Positions 1 through 12,504 of a DNA stretch of 64,000 bases are shown here, piece by piece. A program made the position numbers and the translations under genes. Below the pieces are notes generated by a model. It did not search any database. It was not told where the DNA came from and worked only from the letters and a program-made list of their open reading frames with translations. Position 1 is the first letter of the stretch; each line of letters begins with the position of its first letter. Source of the stretch: Epiperipatus broadwayi (taxonomy: Eukaryota > Onychophora > Udeonychophora > Euonychophora > Peripatidae); assembly GCA_028023455.1 (NCBI GenBank), contig JAQFVV010000030.1:2252501-2316500 (forward strand), written 5' to 3'.

Positions 1-1534
1 TATGTCCTTGTTTTATTATCAGATCTGGAAACAAATTTTTCTGTTACTTTTTACTATAAGAATTTAGATTATTCTACCTCATTATCTCACTATTAAAATG
101 TAGAATTTTTCTATCAATATTTGTAACACAGCATTCTGATACAGTGTTCTATTCCAAAAAATTTATCATTGTGAATAAAAATAAAGTTTTACACATTAAT
201 ATTTTTTTCTTTTAATATAATAATAATTAATTAGAATGATTTATTCTTTATCTCTTTTATTTTTTATATCATCAAGATTGATCATTAATATATATATATT
301 CTAATAAAACAAATAAATATATTCGATGTTGTGTGGCACATTTATTTCTGCTCATCCACCCACACATTCTCACACTTCTTATGAAAAGGTTCCATATCCA
401 TAGTCAAGATAGAAGTTGTATTTTATGTTTTGCTATCTTTATAACTATTATTAATTATTTATTTATAACAAAATTATATGAATTAATTACTTTAATCTAC
501 AACAGCTAGAACATCAATTGTATAATGAAGTGGCTACATTGGTATGTGTTACACTTTTTTTAAAAAAAATTATTTGTTGACATAATTAAGATTCCAAATT
601 TCATTTTTTATATGCATTTTTTAGAATAAGTATTATAATATTTACATAAAAAAATGAATAAGAAATATAACTATAGATTGCAAAAATGGAGATATAAAAT
701 TACTTTTATTTATACCACTTCTGATACTGATGAGTTGATTGCCTTTTTTTACATAAAATTACAATCTCTTATTATAATGTATTAAAATTGGTTTCATTTA
801 TTATAAGTGTTACAAAAAAGTATTATAATATTTGTATGAAAAAGTAGAAAAAAATAATCATAGATAGCAAAGAAAACAAACAAAAAAAAAATTATATTAG
901 ACTACAGCTGTATGAGAAACTATATCACTAAATCTATAAAAAGTGCATAAAATATATAAAATTTAAACTAATTTGATTTTTGCAAAATACAGATACATCT
1001 AGAAAGCACTAAGGTGGGAACCTGTTCAATTTATAAAATTTTATAAAAATAGAGCAAAGATTATTTTTGTGGTATCACATAACATTTGTGGCCATTGAGT
1101 GTTAAAAAAAATTAATTAAATGATCTCACATTTATTCTATCTTTTTTTTTTTTTTTTACTATTCTCCTTTTAATAAATTGCTATTTTGAACTAACTGCTT
1201 CAATATATATACGAAAGTGTGATTTGTTATAAGATATAAAAAGTGAAAAAGTACATTTCAATACCTATTATAACAATCGTAGCAGAATTACATTTTTAAT
1301 GAATAATGTAATTTTAATAAACATGTATTTAAGAATAATTATAATATTAATGGAAAATGTACAATCTATGTTTTATAATGTGACTTTTAAATATAGTAGA
1401 TACAATAAAATTGTCAATAGTTACAGAACTGTGCAAAAACAATCTAAATGTTTGCAGAACATGTTTTCTTGGTTAAACTAATGATTCATCAGTTGAAGTA
1501 GAGTTTATAATACTAATTATCTTATATCCTATAT
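1..1534. other. AT-rich non-coding stretch, nothing recognised
   Basis: No gene, RNA or repeat family could be recognised. It contains homopolymer A/T runs, for example T-run near 1142-1157. The 60-codon open frame at 1299-1481 is low-complexity and looks like chance. Confidence 0.6.
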
Positions 1535-1672
1535 ATAAGGGATTTGAACTTAGACTTTCACATAACCTTCAACTCTCCATGTCATCTCCTATTGCTGATC
1601 AGGTGGATCAGCAATATGAGCTGGCATGGGGAGTTGAGGGTCATGTGAAAGTCTGAGTTTGAATCTTTTTTA
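1535..1672. repeat. Short foldback repeat, family B
   Basis: Two arms of about 60 bases are reverse complements around a centre near 1603 (GCTGATCAGGTGGATCAGC). The outer arms begin GGGATTTGAACTTAGAC and end with its complement GTCTGAGTTTGAATC. The same ends occur on larger foldbacks at 5.8, 37.5 and 43.1 kb, so this is an internally deleted member. No coding capacity. Mechanism unknown. Confidence 0.75.
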
Positions 1673-3334
1673 TATTACATTATATATGTACAGGTGTGTG
1701 TAAGCCTGCAAGTGTATTAAATTACTTATAGCCTATAGTAATATCTCTTTATATAAATACTGAAGTGTAGTATATACTATTTTTGAAGAGTAAAAGACAT
1801 AATTTTATATGCCTACAGTCTGTAACACATTTAGATAAGTAATATAATATTAAACACATTAAGGTGTTAAAATGGGTTTTAAAATGTCACTTGCTAGATT
1901 TTAGTCTTGAGTACAGTTGATGAATGAATATATTAACTGAATTCTGCAAGTGGTTGAATTATTTCTTATATTGAACTGTAGCTGGTGATCAAATTAAAAT
2001 ATTTATTTATCACTTTTCCAAAAGAGTAGTATGTTTACTTTATTCTTTCTTAAATGCTATATCTTGTATGGGCACTGAAAAGTATTCATTTATTATTTAA
2101 CACTCATTAAAGCGCATGTACGGTAGCTGTAAAAGGCTGATATTTAGTGAATTACAATTATAAACATCACGCTATAAAAATAGATGCTTGTTTATAATAT
2201 TTTGGTAAAAGTTTGTAATTATTTATTATTTTTAAGTATTTAATTGCAGAAAGAATATTAAAATAGATTTTAAAATCTGACTATCTTATGCTAATCTGTT
2301 TAGAATTACTGTTTAAACATGATCTAATCCTTGATTGTTTGAAGTTACATCTTTCACAACTTAAAAATAAAATATATTACATTTAGATATAGAGTTGCTA
2401 TTGGTATAGTGATGTAAAAATGTTTGTTTTAGGTTGAAGTGAATTAGTACCATAACCGTTATCTGTAAGTGCCTAGATCATTTTTTATGTATTATACTTT
2501 CTTATAGCTTTAAAGATTCATTTAAGATATTTTCTATAAAAAGTGGGATGTGCTTTTTTCTTATTAATTTTATATATCACTAAACATTTGAACTCAGAAA
2601 TGAAAGTAGAGAGCAAATTCCAAAAGATAAATTATAAAAATGAGTGAAATATTTCAGCCTAGACAACCTGCCATTTTGTGTTTACATTTAACATAACCTA
2701 TTGAAAAACTGATTATATAAAAATAAATACACCATGTGATGAATATAAATATTGGAGTACGGAAAAAGTATGGATTTGTTTCTCTAATATACACATATAT
2801 GATTATTTATTATAATTATTAAGCTCAATAATATAACCAGACTTAAAAATCTATAAGAAGTATTGTGTGTTTATTCTTATATATAAAATGTTAACATTAT
2901 TAAAAATACTTCTAACCTGTATTTATGATCTTTTTCTTTATTTTTAAATCTCAACAGATAGTTTATAGTGGATATATATATATATAGTTATATTTATATG
3001 GAAATAATAAACTTCTTTCCCAAATACATGTATTGTATTACCTTTTTTTTCTATGTAATAATAAATATACATCATATTGTGTCTTTAATAAAGTCAACAT
3101 TTTATATATGAAAATAAGCATACTTATAAATATGTAAAGTCTGATTGTATTATTGAGCTTAACAATTATAATAAACAACCTTGCAAATATCTTCTTTTTA
3201 TATTGCCGCTTCACTCTGATTTATTGCAAAACAATCTTTACATGAATCATATTATCTGTCGAAACTAACTTTGTTCATATATAATATGTTATTGCAAATT
3301 GTATTGATAATAGATTGCAGCTGGATGAATATAT
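1673..3334. other. AT-rich non-coding stretch, nothing recognised
   Basis: No gene or known repeat seen. Short (TA)n runs occur near 2970-2990. Nothing else stands out. Confidence 0.55.
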
Positions 3335-3581
3335 TTTGACTTAAGTAAAATCTTTGACAGAATTAATTAATCATTCTATTTTGATATTTATTGGTTTGTC
3401 TTATGAAGTGCAACAGTGGTTCCATTCTGTTTTTAGAAGACCACACTTTGGTTACTACATTGGATACAGTAATAATGGTGTTCCTCAGAATAGTGCTCTT
3501 GGGTCATTGATGTTATTAATATATTATTCTAATTATGGAAACAAATATTCTGTGCTTTCTGATGCCATAATACAATTATAA
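3335..3581 (+). pseudogene. LINE reverse transcriptase fragment (CR1/Jockey-like), frameshifted
   Basis: Reading from 3335 gives FDLSKIFD, the RT motif usually written DLSKAFD. After a one-base frame change the next stretch reads INHSIL, then GLSYEVQQWF, then GVPQNSALGSLMLLIYYSN, which matches the non-LTR RT block GVPQGSVLGPLLFLIYINDL in order and spacing. The end reads VLSDAIIQL, where LFADDTTL-like residues are expected, so the second catalytic aspartate pair is degraded. About 80 codons survive, with one frameshift and mutated motifs. It is a dead retrotransposon scrap on its own, not a host gene. Clade assignment is by motif only. Confidence 0.72.
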
Positions 3582-3596
3582 TCTTTGAAGTTTATT

Positions 3597-3858
3597 AAAT
3601 TCTAGAAATTACATGATCACCATTTCTTATGCTTACTCATAACTGTTATTAAAACAGGCAAAATTCTCCATACAGTAGTGCCCCTCAGTGCAAGCCAGAG
3701 TAATTAATGGATGCCAGAAACTAGTCTGGGGATATTGGATGAGTAGGCACTAGATAAGGATTTTATGCACAAGCCTTCTGGCATCCATTGATTACTCTGG
3801 CTTGCACTGAGTGGCACTACTGTATGGAGAGAGTTTTGCCTATTTTAAATACTAGAAA
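3597..3858. mobile_element. Family A inverted-repeat element with hammerhead 3' half and 12-bp target duplication
   Basis: The body (3609-3846) has arms in opposite orientation starting CAGGCAAAA and ending TTTTGCCT, each with the family A words AGAGTAAT and GATGCCAGAA. Around 3714-3755 lies the downstream half of the family hammerhead (GCC A GAAA CTAGTC TGGGG). The upstream half is deleted. Flanks 3597-3608 (AAATTCTAGAAA) and 3847-3858 (AAATACTAGAAA) match at 11 of 12 bases and read as a target site duplication. The right end is truncated compared with the left, which carries the family end word ACATGATCACC. This suggests retrotransposition with truncation rather than cut-and-paste. Confidence 0.72.
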
Positions 3859-4238
3859 GTGATATTAACAAGTTTTATGTATGTTGTAAAAATAATAACA
3901 TGTTAGTCAATACTGAAAAAATTGCATGAAAATTTATTTTAAAAAACCATTCCTATTACATATAATTATATAAAAAAGTATTTTCATAAAGATTTAAGAA
4001 TAGTGTTTAATAGCAATGGATAATACTATTCAAAATACTGTCTTCAGATTTTATAAAATCACAGTAATTGATATATAGCTGTTACAATAATTTTGGAAAA
4101 GTTACTTTATCTTATTTATTTTTTTGTATATATTACTTGTATTTTTATTTTTATTTTTTTTTTTTTGGGGGGGGGACATGGTAGAAAATCAATTGCAGAG
4201 TTCCACCACTTGTTAAATTAAATTATATATAGGGTATA
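3859..4238. other. AT-rich spacer
   Basis: No gene. Contains a T-run followed by nine G (about 4153-4175), one of four similar T/G homopolymer junctions in the window. Confidence 0.5.
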
Positions 4239-5116
4239 TGAGCACAGACTTTTACACAACCCACCACTCTCAACTCTATCTCATAACACTGATACACTTG
4301 AACACATATATGTCGAAAAGATAAATAATCACCAATATTAAACAGGCAAAACTCACTATATATATTGCCACACACAACAAGCTAGAATAATCAAGTGCCT
4401 TTTATCTCCATTTAACTACAAAACTATGAGTTTTAAATTGAAAACACCTTAATGTTTTCAATCCAAGCCCATTAGCTTATATAGTCATATGGATCTGAAC
4501 CTAGTTCAGGACCTATACATTTTGGTGTCTTTGGTTCTTTAATAACCATAGCCACCACTATCCTATTATGCTTGTGTATAACTGTTGTTAAAACAGGCAA
4601 AACTCACTATATATATATATTATCACACCCAACAAGCTAGAGTAATCAATGAGTGCCAGAAGGCTTGTGCATAAAATCCCCATCTAGTGCCTACTAGGAT
4701 AGTGGTGGCTATGGTTATTAAAGAACCAAAGACACCAAAATATATGGGTACTGAACTGGGTTCAGACCCATATGACTATATAAGCTAATGGGCTTGGATT
4801 GAAAACATTAAGGTGTTTTCAATTTAAGACTCAATAGTTTTGTAGTTAAATGGAGATAAAAGGTGGTTGCTGGAGGGTTGCATTAGATCCTAAGATCTAG
4901 GTGCAGTGCTCCCAGATCCAAGGCTCCTCACTGACGAAGGCCATAAGCCAGAAACTAGTCTGGGAATATTGGATGAGTAGGCACTAGATGGGGATTTTAT
5001 GCATCCAATGATTACTCTAGCTTGTTGTGTGTGGCAGTATATATAGTGAGTTTTGCCTGTTTTAACAACAGTTATACGCAAGCATAAGAGGTGGTGGTCA
5101 TGTGATGTTTATTGGC
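4239..5116. mobile_element. Composite family A element with long inverted arms and a fragment of family B
   Basis: Starts with a family B end (4241-4340) fused to a family A start at about 4343 (AAACAGGCAAAACTC). Positions about 4398-4563 are the reverse complement of about 4693-4863, giving two arms of roughly 165 bases. Right of the second arm lies a near-complete hammerhead (separate entry) and the family A end (TTTTGCCTGTTTTAACAAC ... CATGTGATGTTTATTGG). This is the fullest view of a family A unit in the window, about 420 bases. It is probably the long-terminal-repeat-like end of a PLE, inferred from the hammerhead and from 12-15 bp duplications at sister copies. Confidence 0.65.
4916..4974 (+). 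ncRNA. Hammerhead ribozyme, type I (family A)
   Basis: Core CTGACGA at 4931-4937 (CUGANGA), stem II GGC/GCC with loop CATAA, then GAAA at 4951-4954 and stem III plus cleavage base as ACTAGT-C ending at 4960. Stem I pairs 4925-4930 (TCCTCA) with 4961-4966 (TGGGAA) with one mismatch and one G-U, then an internal loop, then 4916-4919 (ATCC) pairs 4971-4974 (GGAT). The internal loop in stem I is where natural type I hammerheads make loop-loop contacts. Odd points: A9 and G12 are separated from stem II by an unpaired A on each side, and stem III ACTAGT is a perfect palindrome with no loop. Predicted cut is after 4960. Confidence 0.72.
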
Positions 5117-5799
5117 TTCAATCCACTCCACACTCCAACTCTTCTACCATCCATCCTTAAATTTGTATATTTTTTATTATTTAACAATAAAAAACAATTT
5201 ACCGATCTCTCTGTGTATTATTCAAATTTATTAATAACAATATAAGTTTTTAAAATAAAATACAGTGTAATTTTTGCAAAAGATTATTGATTCTTTTTAA
5301 AATTTTGTTTGCATAATAGAAACTTTTGGATATTAATGGGGTTTTTCTCCAGACAAGAACCGAAAAAGTCAAGATCAAGCAGTAACAAGTCTTTATTTTT
5401 TTTACTATAATTAATAGGATTAATTTATAAGCAAAAATTTTGTTACATAAAATTAATGTTTTTTAAATTTGTCACGTGAGATAACAAGGAATTTATCTTT
5501 CTTTACCGGCGGTTTTGAATGTAGGATCATACGGAGAATGTTGTTCAAACGTCTATAAAATTGTAATTTTTATTTATTATAAAATGATAATGTATGGTAA
5601 TATATATATTTGTAATTTTATCTTACTAATATAGTTGCTTCAAAGATTATAACAATTTCATTATGTACATTCAATTACATCTAAAGAGTTATAAGACTTA
5701 GCTTTCTATCCAACAAAATTACCATATATTTATATATAGGAATTTTTACTACAGTACAGGCTTTTTCTTTTTCATACCTGCACTCAAATATGTAATACA
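5117..5799. other. AT-rich non-coding stretch
   Basis: No gene or repeat family recognised. A slightly GC-richer patch near 5500-5540 (CTTTACCGGCGG) shows no open frame. Confidence 0.5.
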
Positions 5800-6520
5800 T
5801 GCGGGGTTTGAATTCAGATTTCCACACGACTCTCAATTATCCACGCTATCTCATACTGCTGACAGCCTTGATCACACACATGTTGAAAAGATAAATAATC
5901 ACCAATATCCATATTTTATGCTAAACCAGCACTTGTCTGTTGGTCCAGATTATCATCTCCACACATATATACAATCAATGCTCAGCTTATATTTAGATAG
6001 CCGATCTTCATACTTTAATGGACATGTTTCAATCCACCCATCCCACAATTCTTCAGCCATTCATTTCATTGACAATCTGATGACAGAATGCTCAAATCTC
6101 GCATTGGTGTTAATCGTCTCATCCCACCTATGTTGACCATAAGTCAATCTGACCCCTCATGTACAGGACATAATCCATTTACATACATATACGGGGAATG
6201 TGGGCTTTGAGCATTTTATCATCAGATTTTCAATGAAATGGATGCCTGAAGAGTTGTGGGATGGGGTGGATTGAAGCCTGTCCATTAAAATATGAAGATT
6301 GGCTATCTTAATATAAGTTTGAGCATTGATCGTATATATGTGTGGAGATGATAATCTGGACCAACTAACGATTGCTGTTTTAGCACAAAATATGTATATT
6401 GGTTGATTATTTATCTTTTCAACATGTGTGTGATCAAGTGTGTCAGCAGTATGAGATAGCGTGAATAGTTGAAGATCGTGTGAAAGTCTGAGTTCAAACC
6501 CACTATATATTACATATATT
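5800..6520. mobile_element. Long foldback element, family B
   Basis: Left arm about 5800-6140 and right arm about 6185-6515 are reverse complements along nearly their whole length, for example GTCCAGATTATCATCTCC (5943-) against GGAGATGATAATCTGGAC (6345-). The ends read GGGGTTTGAATTCAGA and TGAGTTCAAACCC. The centre carries words found only in larger members (TCAATCTGACCCCTCATG). The open frames inside follow the palindrome and are not genes. Superfamily unknown; MITE-like in form. Confidence 0.8.
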
Positions 6521-7780
6521 TATATATAATGTAAAAAGGGGGCAAAATATATCACTTATTTTATATTGTTTTTAAGTATTTTAATTAATGATGATAATAA
6601 TTATATAAAAAATAGTTTGAGCTAATTTTCCCAACATTATTGAGAATGGAAATTCTAATACTTTAATTTTCAGCTTACGTAATAATTACTTTGGTTAATT
6701 TGTTAATTTAAAAAGCGACCTTCTGACTCCTTGCAGACTTCATATGATGATTCAAATATCTTTTCTCTGATGTAATGCGGAAGAAAGAAAATGGATGAGG
6801 AGAGGAGATTTTAATGCTTTTTAATTAGTAAACGATTAGGAATCATATCTACAAAAGACAATTTGGTTTTATTTTTCTGGAATTTAAAATAAATATGAAA
6901 AACAAAATTAAAAATGCTATAAGATATAGCTTAATAATCATCGCTGTTTAAACTGGTTTAAAATCTTTTTTAAAATAAAAACAACGCCCTTAAAACAACA
7001 AATTATGTTTATTTTGCATGGTTAGTAACCCCCAACTCCACCCACACACACATCTAAGGTACTCGATTTAAAGTGGATGATTTTTAAAAAAAATATAATT
7101 TACTACTTTGATTTATTAATTTAAAATATTAGTAGGTATGCAATATTGTTTTTTAAGTGTTATCTGTTCGTATAGTTATTTTATTGAGTTCCAAAGTAGA
7201 TTTCAAAATTAACAAACAGGTTGAATAGATGTAATTGTAGTAAACTATTTTAACACACTTTAGTTTCAAAGGAACTTTATTATACTTTATATTAAAAAAA
7301 AACATTTAAATTCTTAATGTTACTGTTCTGATGCTGTGCGAGATATCATAAAGTGAATCTGCCAGAATAATTCAAATAGTTCAAATTATTTTTTCACTTA
7401 ATATGAAATTATTTTTTTATAGCTCAATGTTGAAATATGTAAAGATCTTTTCAGAATAATATTACATAATTTCAGTCTTGATTCATGATTAAATGGGTAT
7501 TTGATAAACTAATGCAATACACACCTATGAAATAGAAACTAAGAAAAGTAAACAAAGACAGATTACCCCAGCAAAAACATTTAAAAAAAAATATCTCTTT
7601 TTTAAACAAAATTTTTAATTTACAAAATTATTGTGATTTTTGCTATCTTGCCTATTAGATTCTTTTTTCTTTTTCCTTTTCGAATAAACGTATTCTCTTT
7701 TGGCATAAAGAAAAACAAATTCATATATGGTAATGCTACAATGAAAATAATTATTCTTTCTTATTGTATTGCCAAATGTG
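6521..7780. other. AT-rich non-coding stretch
   Basis: No gene or repeat recognised. The 93-codon frame starting 7633 is hydrophobic low-complexity sequence running into a foldback arm and is not supported. Confidence 0.5.
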
Positions 7781-8036
7781 TACCATATAATACTAAATCA
7801 TCCATGCACGTTACTATTGTTACACAATGCTTTATTTACCATCCTCTTTTACAGTTTATAGTTTCGATTGCTCCAGCAATCTTCTTCAGAACTCTTATAT
7901 CTCCTAACTTCTAGAAGTTATAAGAGTTCTGAAGAAGTTGCTGTGGCAATCGAAACTGTAACCTGTAAAAGAAGGTGGTAAATAAAGCATTGTGTAACAG
8001 TAGTAAAGTGTGTGGATGATTTAATATTATATGGTA
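7781..8036. repeat. Near-perfect hairpin with hammerhead-like core on both arms
   Basis: Arms 7781-7903 and about 7917-8036 are reverse complements (TACCATATAAT at the left end, ATTATATGGTA at the right), with a centre of about 14 bases. Each arm carries CTGAAGAAG, a short hairpin and GAAAC: on the left arm (minus strand, 7861-7889) the hairpin stem is GATTGC/GCAATC; on the right arm (plus, 7929-7956) it is decayed. The order core-hairpin-GAAAC is the hammerhead order, but I see no convincing stem I. No coding role. Confidence 0.7.
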
Positions 8037-8868
8037 TAATGAAAATAGAGAAAGTGAAAATTCTTTTATTTTTTGTACACACATACTAGTAAACTTTCTT
8101 TTGGTTTATGAGTATAATTAAATGCTAGTTTTTATAGAATTGTTTTTTTAAATTTTGTTATCTTACTATATAAGTTTTTGTTCATCATTCAAGACTTTTT
8201 TGTTTTATCTGCTAAGGTATATTTTTTTATTTTGTTTATTGAATAGTTTATTTATTTAAATTAAGTCTATTATTAAATTATATACATTTCTTTAAATTCT
8301 TCTAAAAACTGAATTTATTCTTGAATCAATTCAAAAACGAACACCACATTAGTTAGTCTCAAATATAAAACCATAAGCCTATAAAATAATAATACATATA
8401 TTGAAATATCTACACAAATATATAAATTGTAAACAGTTAAATGTAAAATATTAAGTTACTCCTTAAAAATATGCTATATGTAACAGTTTTAAATTATAAT
8501 AACAGTAAATAACAAACAGTAATACTTTACAAATTAAGCAGAGGTACTTCTGAAAATTGAATTTATATCAGCCACAAAAAGAAGATATCACATTAATTTT
8601 CCAAAAACTATGCAAATTAATATTAGTGGAGTGTCTATTCCTTTATATAATCTTTTAAATAGATTTATAAAAATGATGTCTTTGATTTAGTAAATAAATA
8701 ATCTGCTAATATTGATCTATACATTTCTTAGAAAATCACATCCTATCTATTTTTTTGCCTATGTAATTTCAGTTGATTGTAACATAATTGAAAGTATTTT
8801 TGTTTAATTTGTATATTATTATTCTTTATTATTTACTGCTATTATATTTTAAAACTGTTACAAATATT

Positions 8869-8870
<2 letters not shown>
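8037..8870. other. AT-rich non-coding stretch
   Basis: No gene or repeat family recognised. Confidence 0.5.
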
Positions 8871-8903
<33 letters not shown>

Positions 8904-8950
8904 AATACCCTATATTAAAACTGTTACAAATATTTAAATATATATATATA
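8871..8950. repeat. TA microsatellite with local duplication
   Basis: A (TA)n run at about 8871-8901. The words AAACTGTTACAAATATTTAA occur both before it (8852-) and again about 66 bases downstream (8918-), followed by a second short TA run. This is a slippage or tandem duplication. Confidence 0.8.
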
Positions 8951-8999
8951 GGGTATTTGACTACAAACTTCCAAGGCAGCTTGAAAGTCTGTGTTACAC

Positions 9000-9305
9000 T
9001 CAAACTGTAAGTATATGACTTATGCCAATAAACATCACATGACCACTTCCTCTTATGCTTGTGTATAACTGTTGTTAAAACAGGCAAAACTCATTATATA
9101 CATTGCCACACACAAGCCAGAGTAATCAATGGATTCCAGAAGGCTTGTGCTCTTTTCTGACGAAGGCCATAAGCCAGAAACTAGTCTGGGAACATTGGAT
9201 GAGTAGGCACTAGATGGGGATTTTATGCACAAGCCTTCTGGCATCCATTGATTACTTTAGCTTGCTGTGTGTGGCAATATATATAGTGAGTTTTGCCTGT
9301 TATGT
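9000..9305. mobile_element. Family A inverted-repeat element with partial hammerhead
   Basis: Left end has AAACATCACATGACCAC (about 9024) and CAGGCAAAACTC; right end has GAGTTTTGCCTG (about 9289). Arms pair through GAGTAATCAATGGAT / ATCCATTGATTAC. The partial hammerhead inside is listed separately. The left neighbour (8950-8995) starts with a family B-like end, so A and B ends are joined here as at 4.3 kb. Confidence 0.65.
9157..9198 (+). ncRNA. Hammerhead ribozyme, partial (family A)
   Basis: Core CTGACGA (9157-9163), GGCCATAAGCC hairpin, GAAA (9177-9180), then CTAGTC with cleavage base at 9186. The 5' strand of stem I is replaced by TCTTTT, so stem I cannot form. Inactive in isolation. Confidence 0.6.
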
Positions 9306-11085
9306 GACTTATGCTTGTATTTCAAAAATATTGTATATATTTGTATTTACATTAAAAGTCTAATAATATCTTCCACATATCACTTCTCAGTATTATAAAT
9401 CATGTACTCAGCTATACACATTAATAGGTCTAAAATAAATTCTGTATATATATACAAATAAAACCCTTTTAAATCCGTCTCTCTTTTGTTTGAAATCTAT
9501 TTTCACATATTTTAATTTCAAATCGAAGGATGTGGAGTTTTTTTCAAAACTTTCTAATCATATGCTGTATTGTGAAATGAAAAGTATAGGCTTTAAAAAA
9601 CCAAAGTATCTAGTTTTACCAATAATTTAATGATTAACTTCATATTTGAAAAATAATGTTGATGAAAAAAGTTAAAGACATCTTGGCTTATATGTTTTTT
9701 CCCTAAGAAATGGGCAACCATATACATATCTCTTGCAACTAGAGCTAATAATCTTTCATAAGCAGACAATCTATCTCAAAGTGCTTTTCATAACAATTAT
9801 TTTAATCTGCACAATGCCCCTGTTGTTCTCCTTACTCTTAGAACAATGTAGTATTTTATTGCGCATTTTTATTAAAAAATATAATGCAGTTAAACTGCAC
9901 ATTTATTATGCACTTATATTCCTAACCAAAAAAATCATATTTTAATATGGCATTCTATCATCTGTTTTAATTGTCCAATTTTTAAAGCTGGTTTTATTTT
10001 GTGTATTTTTGTATTTTATGTTCTATTTATGGAACAATTTCTGGTGCTTTCGAAATAATTATCTGTTAACAAAACATGTTCTGCTTAAATATGTCAAATT
10101 CTTTATATATTGTAAATGTTTTTTTATTTAATTAATAAAATGCATTTTTGTATATAAAAAAATAATTTTTCTTTCTCAGGAATTTTTGATGATTCATGTA
10201 TTTATTTATTATTTATTTGTTTTTTTCTGCAGTTTCTGAAACTTCATTTCAGCTATAGCTTTTACAACTAATCTAATATTTCACCATCTATTTTGTTCTA
10301 ATTAATACCAAAAAAAATCATTTCTTTAATTTTCTACACTTTATTTTACTAATAGCTTGCCAGTTTTTATTACTTCTTTTCTGTAACCAATTGTTCTACA
10401 TAAAGATTTTTTTATTATTATAAATTAAATAAAATCTACTTTTTTCTTACTTTTTAAAATCATTTTTTAAAATCATACTAGAGATATTTAATCATTATTA
10501 AGTTTTCTATATATACTTTTATTAAAAACTATATTAATATTTTTCATATTTTTTCTTTCTATTATTTTAGCAATTATATCCTTGTTAACACATACCTTTG
10601 CTTTTTTTGTGTGTGTCTTTTATATATACCATCTGTTTATGTTCGATCTTAGATATTTTCAACCTTTCATTTGAATTTATTTTGAATACGTTTAGAAATA
10701 ACACTGAAATATAAGTACACATTATAAAGTAGGCATATATTAAGACTGTTTTTATTCTATGGTATTTTCCATGAATTAAAGTTTTCTTTTGGAATTTTAA
10801 ATAGATATTATTTAGGGGGAGGGGGGACAAACTTTTTTATAGTTTATTTTTTAATCTTAGATAACAGTTATATAAGATGTTATTCATTTTTTCTAATCTA
10901 CTATAACATTTCAATTTCTCATTATTATAGTATGGATATTTTTTATTTATGCTTAATTATTATTTAGTTTCTTTACATGACTTCTATTTATTTATTATTA
11001 TGTTTCATAATTGGTTATATATACCTGCACAATTGCTAGGCCTATTATAGAGCTTTCAGCTTCTCAATCAATAAGCTATTATTTA
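9306..11085. other. AT-rich non-coding stretch
   Basis: No gene or repeat family recognised. Two open frames (9733-9945 plus, 10585-10830 minus) show no recognisable motif and have low-complexity composition. A G-run lies near 10816-10827. Confidence 0.5.
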
Positions 11086-11612
11086 CAATTTATCCAAACT
11101 ACTTCAAACACTTTTTAGCAAAACTCTTTATTTGTACATGTTTCAACTGTCCTGCAGTCTTCTTCAGAGCTATGATATAATGAACAAATAAAACAAAATA
11201 CATAACTATATAAAAAAACCATAAAGTTTAAGTTTATGAAGAATAAAAATAATTAGTAGATTGTTAATAATGATAAAATACATAATATATTTAGATTAAT
11301 AGTTGTCCTTGAATATATATATATATATGTATACAGTTAGGAATATACATGTATAACTTATTTTCTATTTATGTTGTACATTTTATATTAATTGTTTTAT
11401 AAGTTTCATTATTTATTTCAGTTTTTTAATATATTTTATGTTGTTTTTAGTTTTTTATTATTTAAATTTTTTATATAGTTATGTATTTTGTTTTATTTGT
11501 TCATTATATCATAGATCTGAAGAAGACTGCAGGACAGTCAAAACATAGGGGTATGTACAAATAAAGAGTTTTGCTAAAAAGTGTTTGAAGCAGTTTGGAT
11601 AAATTGTATTTA
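11086..11612. repeat. Long foldback repeat, family C
   Basis: Left arm about 11086-11215 and right arm about 11470-11612 are reverse complements (TTTTTAGCAAAACTC against GAGTTTTGCTAAAAA), around a 250-base AT-rich centre. Both arms hold CTGAAGAAGACTGCAGGACAG followed by TTGAAAC or TCAAAAC: a hairpin GACTG/CAGT between CTGAAGA and GAAAC. The left arm reads GAAAC ATGT A, giving a palindromic ACATGT where stem III of a hammerhead would be. Stem I is not convincing. Related copies lie at 32.5 and 35.5 kb. Confidence 0.72.
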
Positions 11613-12226
11613 TAGGATATTACAGCAAAATAAAGAAAAGTGTGATTTTGGTAATATTTAATCTATTATTTACTAGCAACCCCATTTTTTGTTATTGTTT
11701 TTAAAATATATCTGCAACATTACATCTGCTTTTATTATCAGGACAATAAAATCTTAATCTCTTATAATTTCTAATCATTTGTAACAATATATTATTCCTG
11801 TTTGATTGATTTGTTATTGATTGTTCATTGATACCAATGCATATTTCAATGTTAGTTTTTAAATCTTGTGACCTTGAAACTAAATTATGAATTGTCTGTT
11901 GTATTCAATTTTGAAAAAAAAAAACATCCTCTTCATTTGCTTTATCCTGCATTTATTTTAAAAAACTAAAAGATAGAAAATAGAAAATAGATGAATCATT
12001 GATAATAATTAAAAGAAAGTATTAGAGGGGAAAAACAAGTATTATGGACCATATAATAAATAACAAAAGTGTGAAATATAATCAAAATTATATTAAAAAA
12101 TGACAGATTTTAACAGCAAAAAAGCAGTTAATAGAGAGGAGGATGAAGAAATCCTGAATTGGTAATGAAATGATTATTTTAATATTTGTGTAAATGTTTC
12201 AAACATTTATTTACAAAAGGTAATAT
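11613..12226. other. AT-rich non-coding stretch
   Basis: No gene or repeat recognised. Confidence 0.5.
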
Positions 12227-12417
12227 AAATACTTTTTAACCAGGCTTTAATCTGAATTCCATGCACCTTAAAATTCATAATAGTCAAGCATATTTTGCTG
12301 ATAGAGGGAGCTCCCAAACCATGACACAAGAAGGTCCCTCTATCAGCAAAATATGCTTGACTATTATGAATTTTAAGGCACATGGAATTCAGATTAAAAC
12401 CTGGTTAAAAAGTATTT
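12227..12417. repeat. Near-perfect hairpin repeat
   Basis: Arms 12227-12309 and about 12333-12417, some 83 bases each, are almost exact reverse complements (AAATACTTTTTAACCAGG against CCTGGTTAAAAAGTATTT), with a centre of about 23 bases. Arm identity is much higher than in the other foldbacks, so this copy is young or has undergone arm conversion. No target duplication was found. No coding capacity. Confidence 0.8.
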
Positions 12418-12504
12418 GCACATGCTTTCTGTGTACTCAGTAAATTAATTACTACTCTTCCAAAGGTAATATAGTTTAAATTATTTATTTGTTTAGCAGC
12501 TTTT

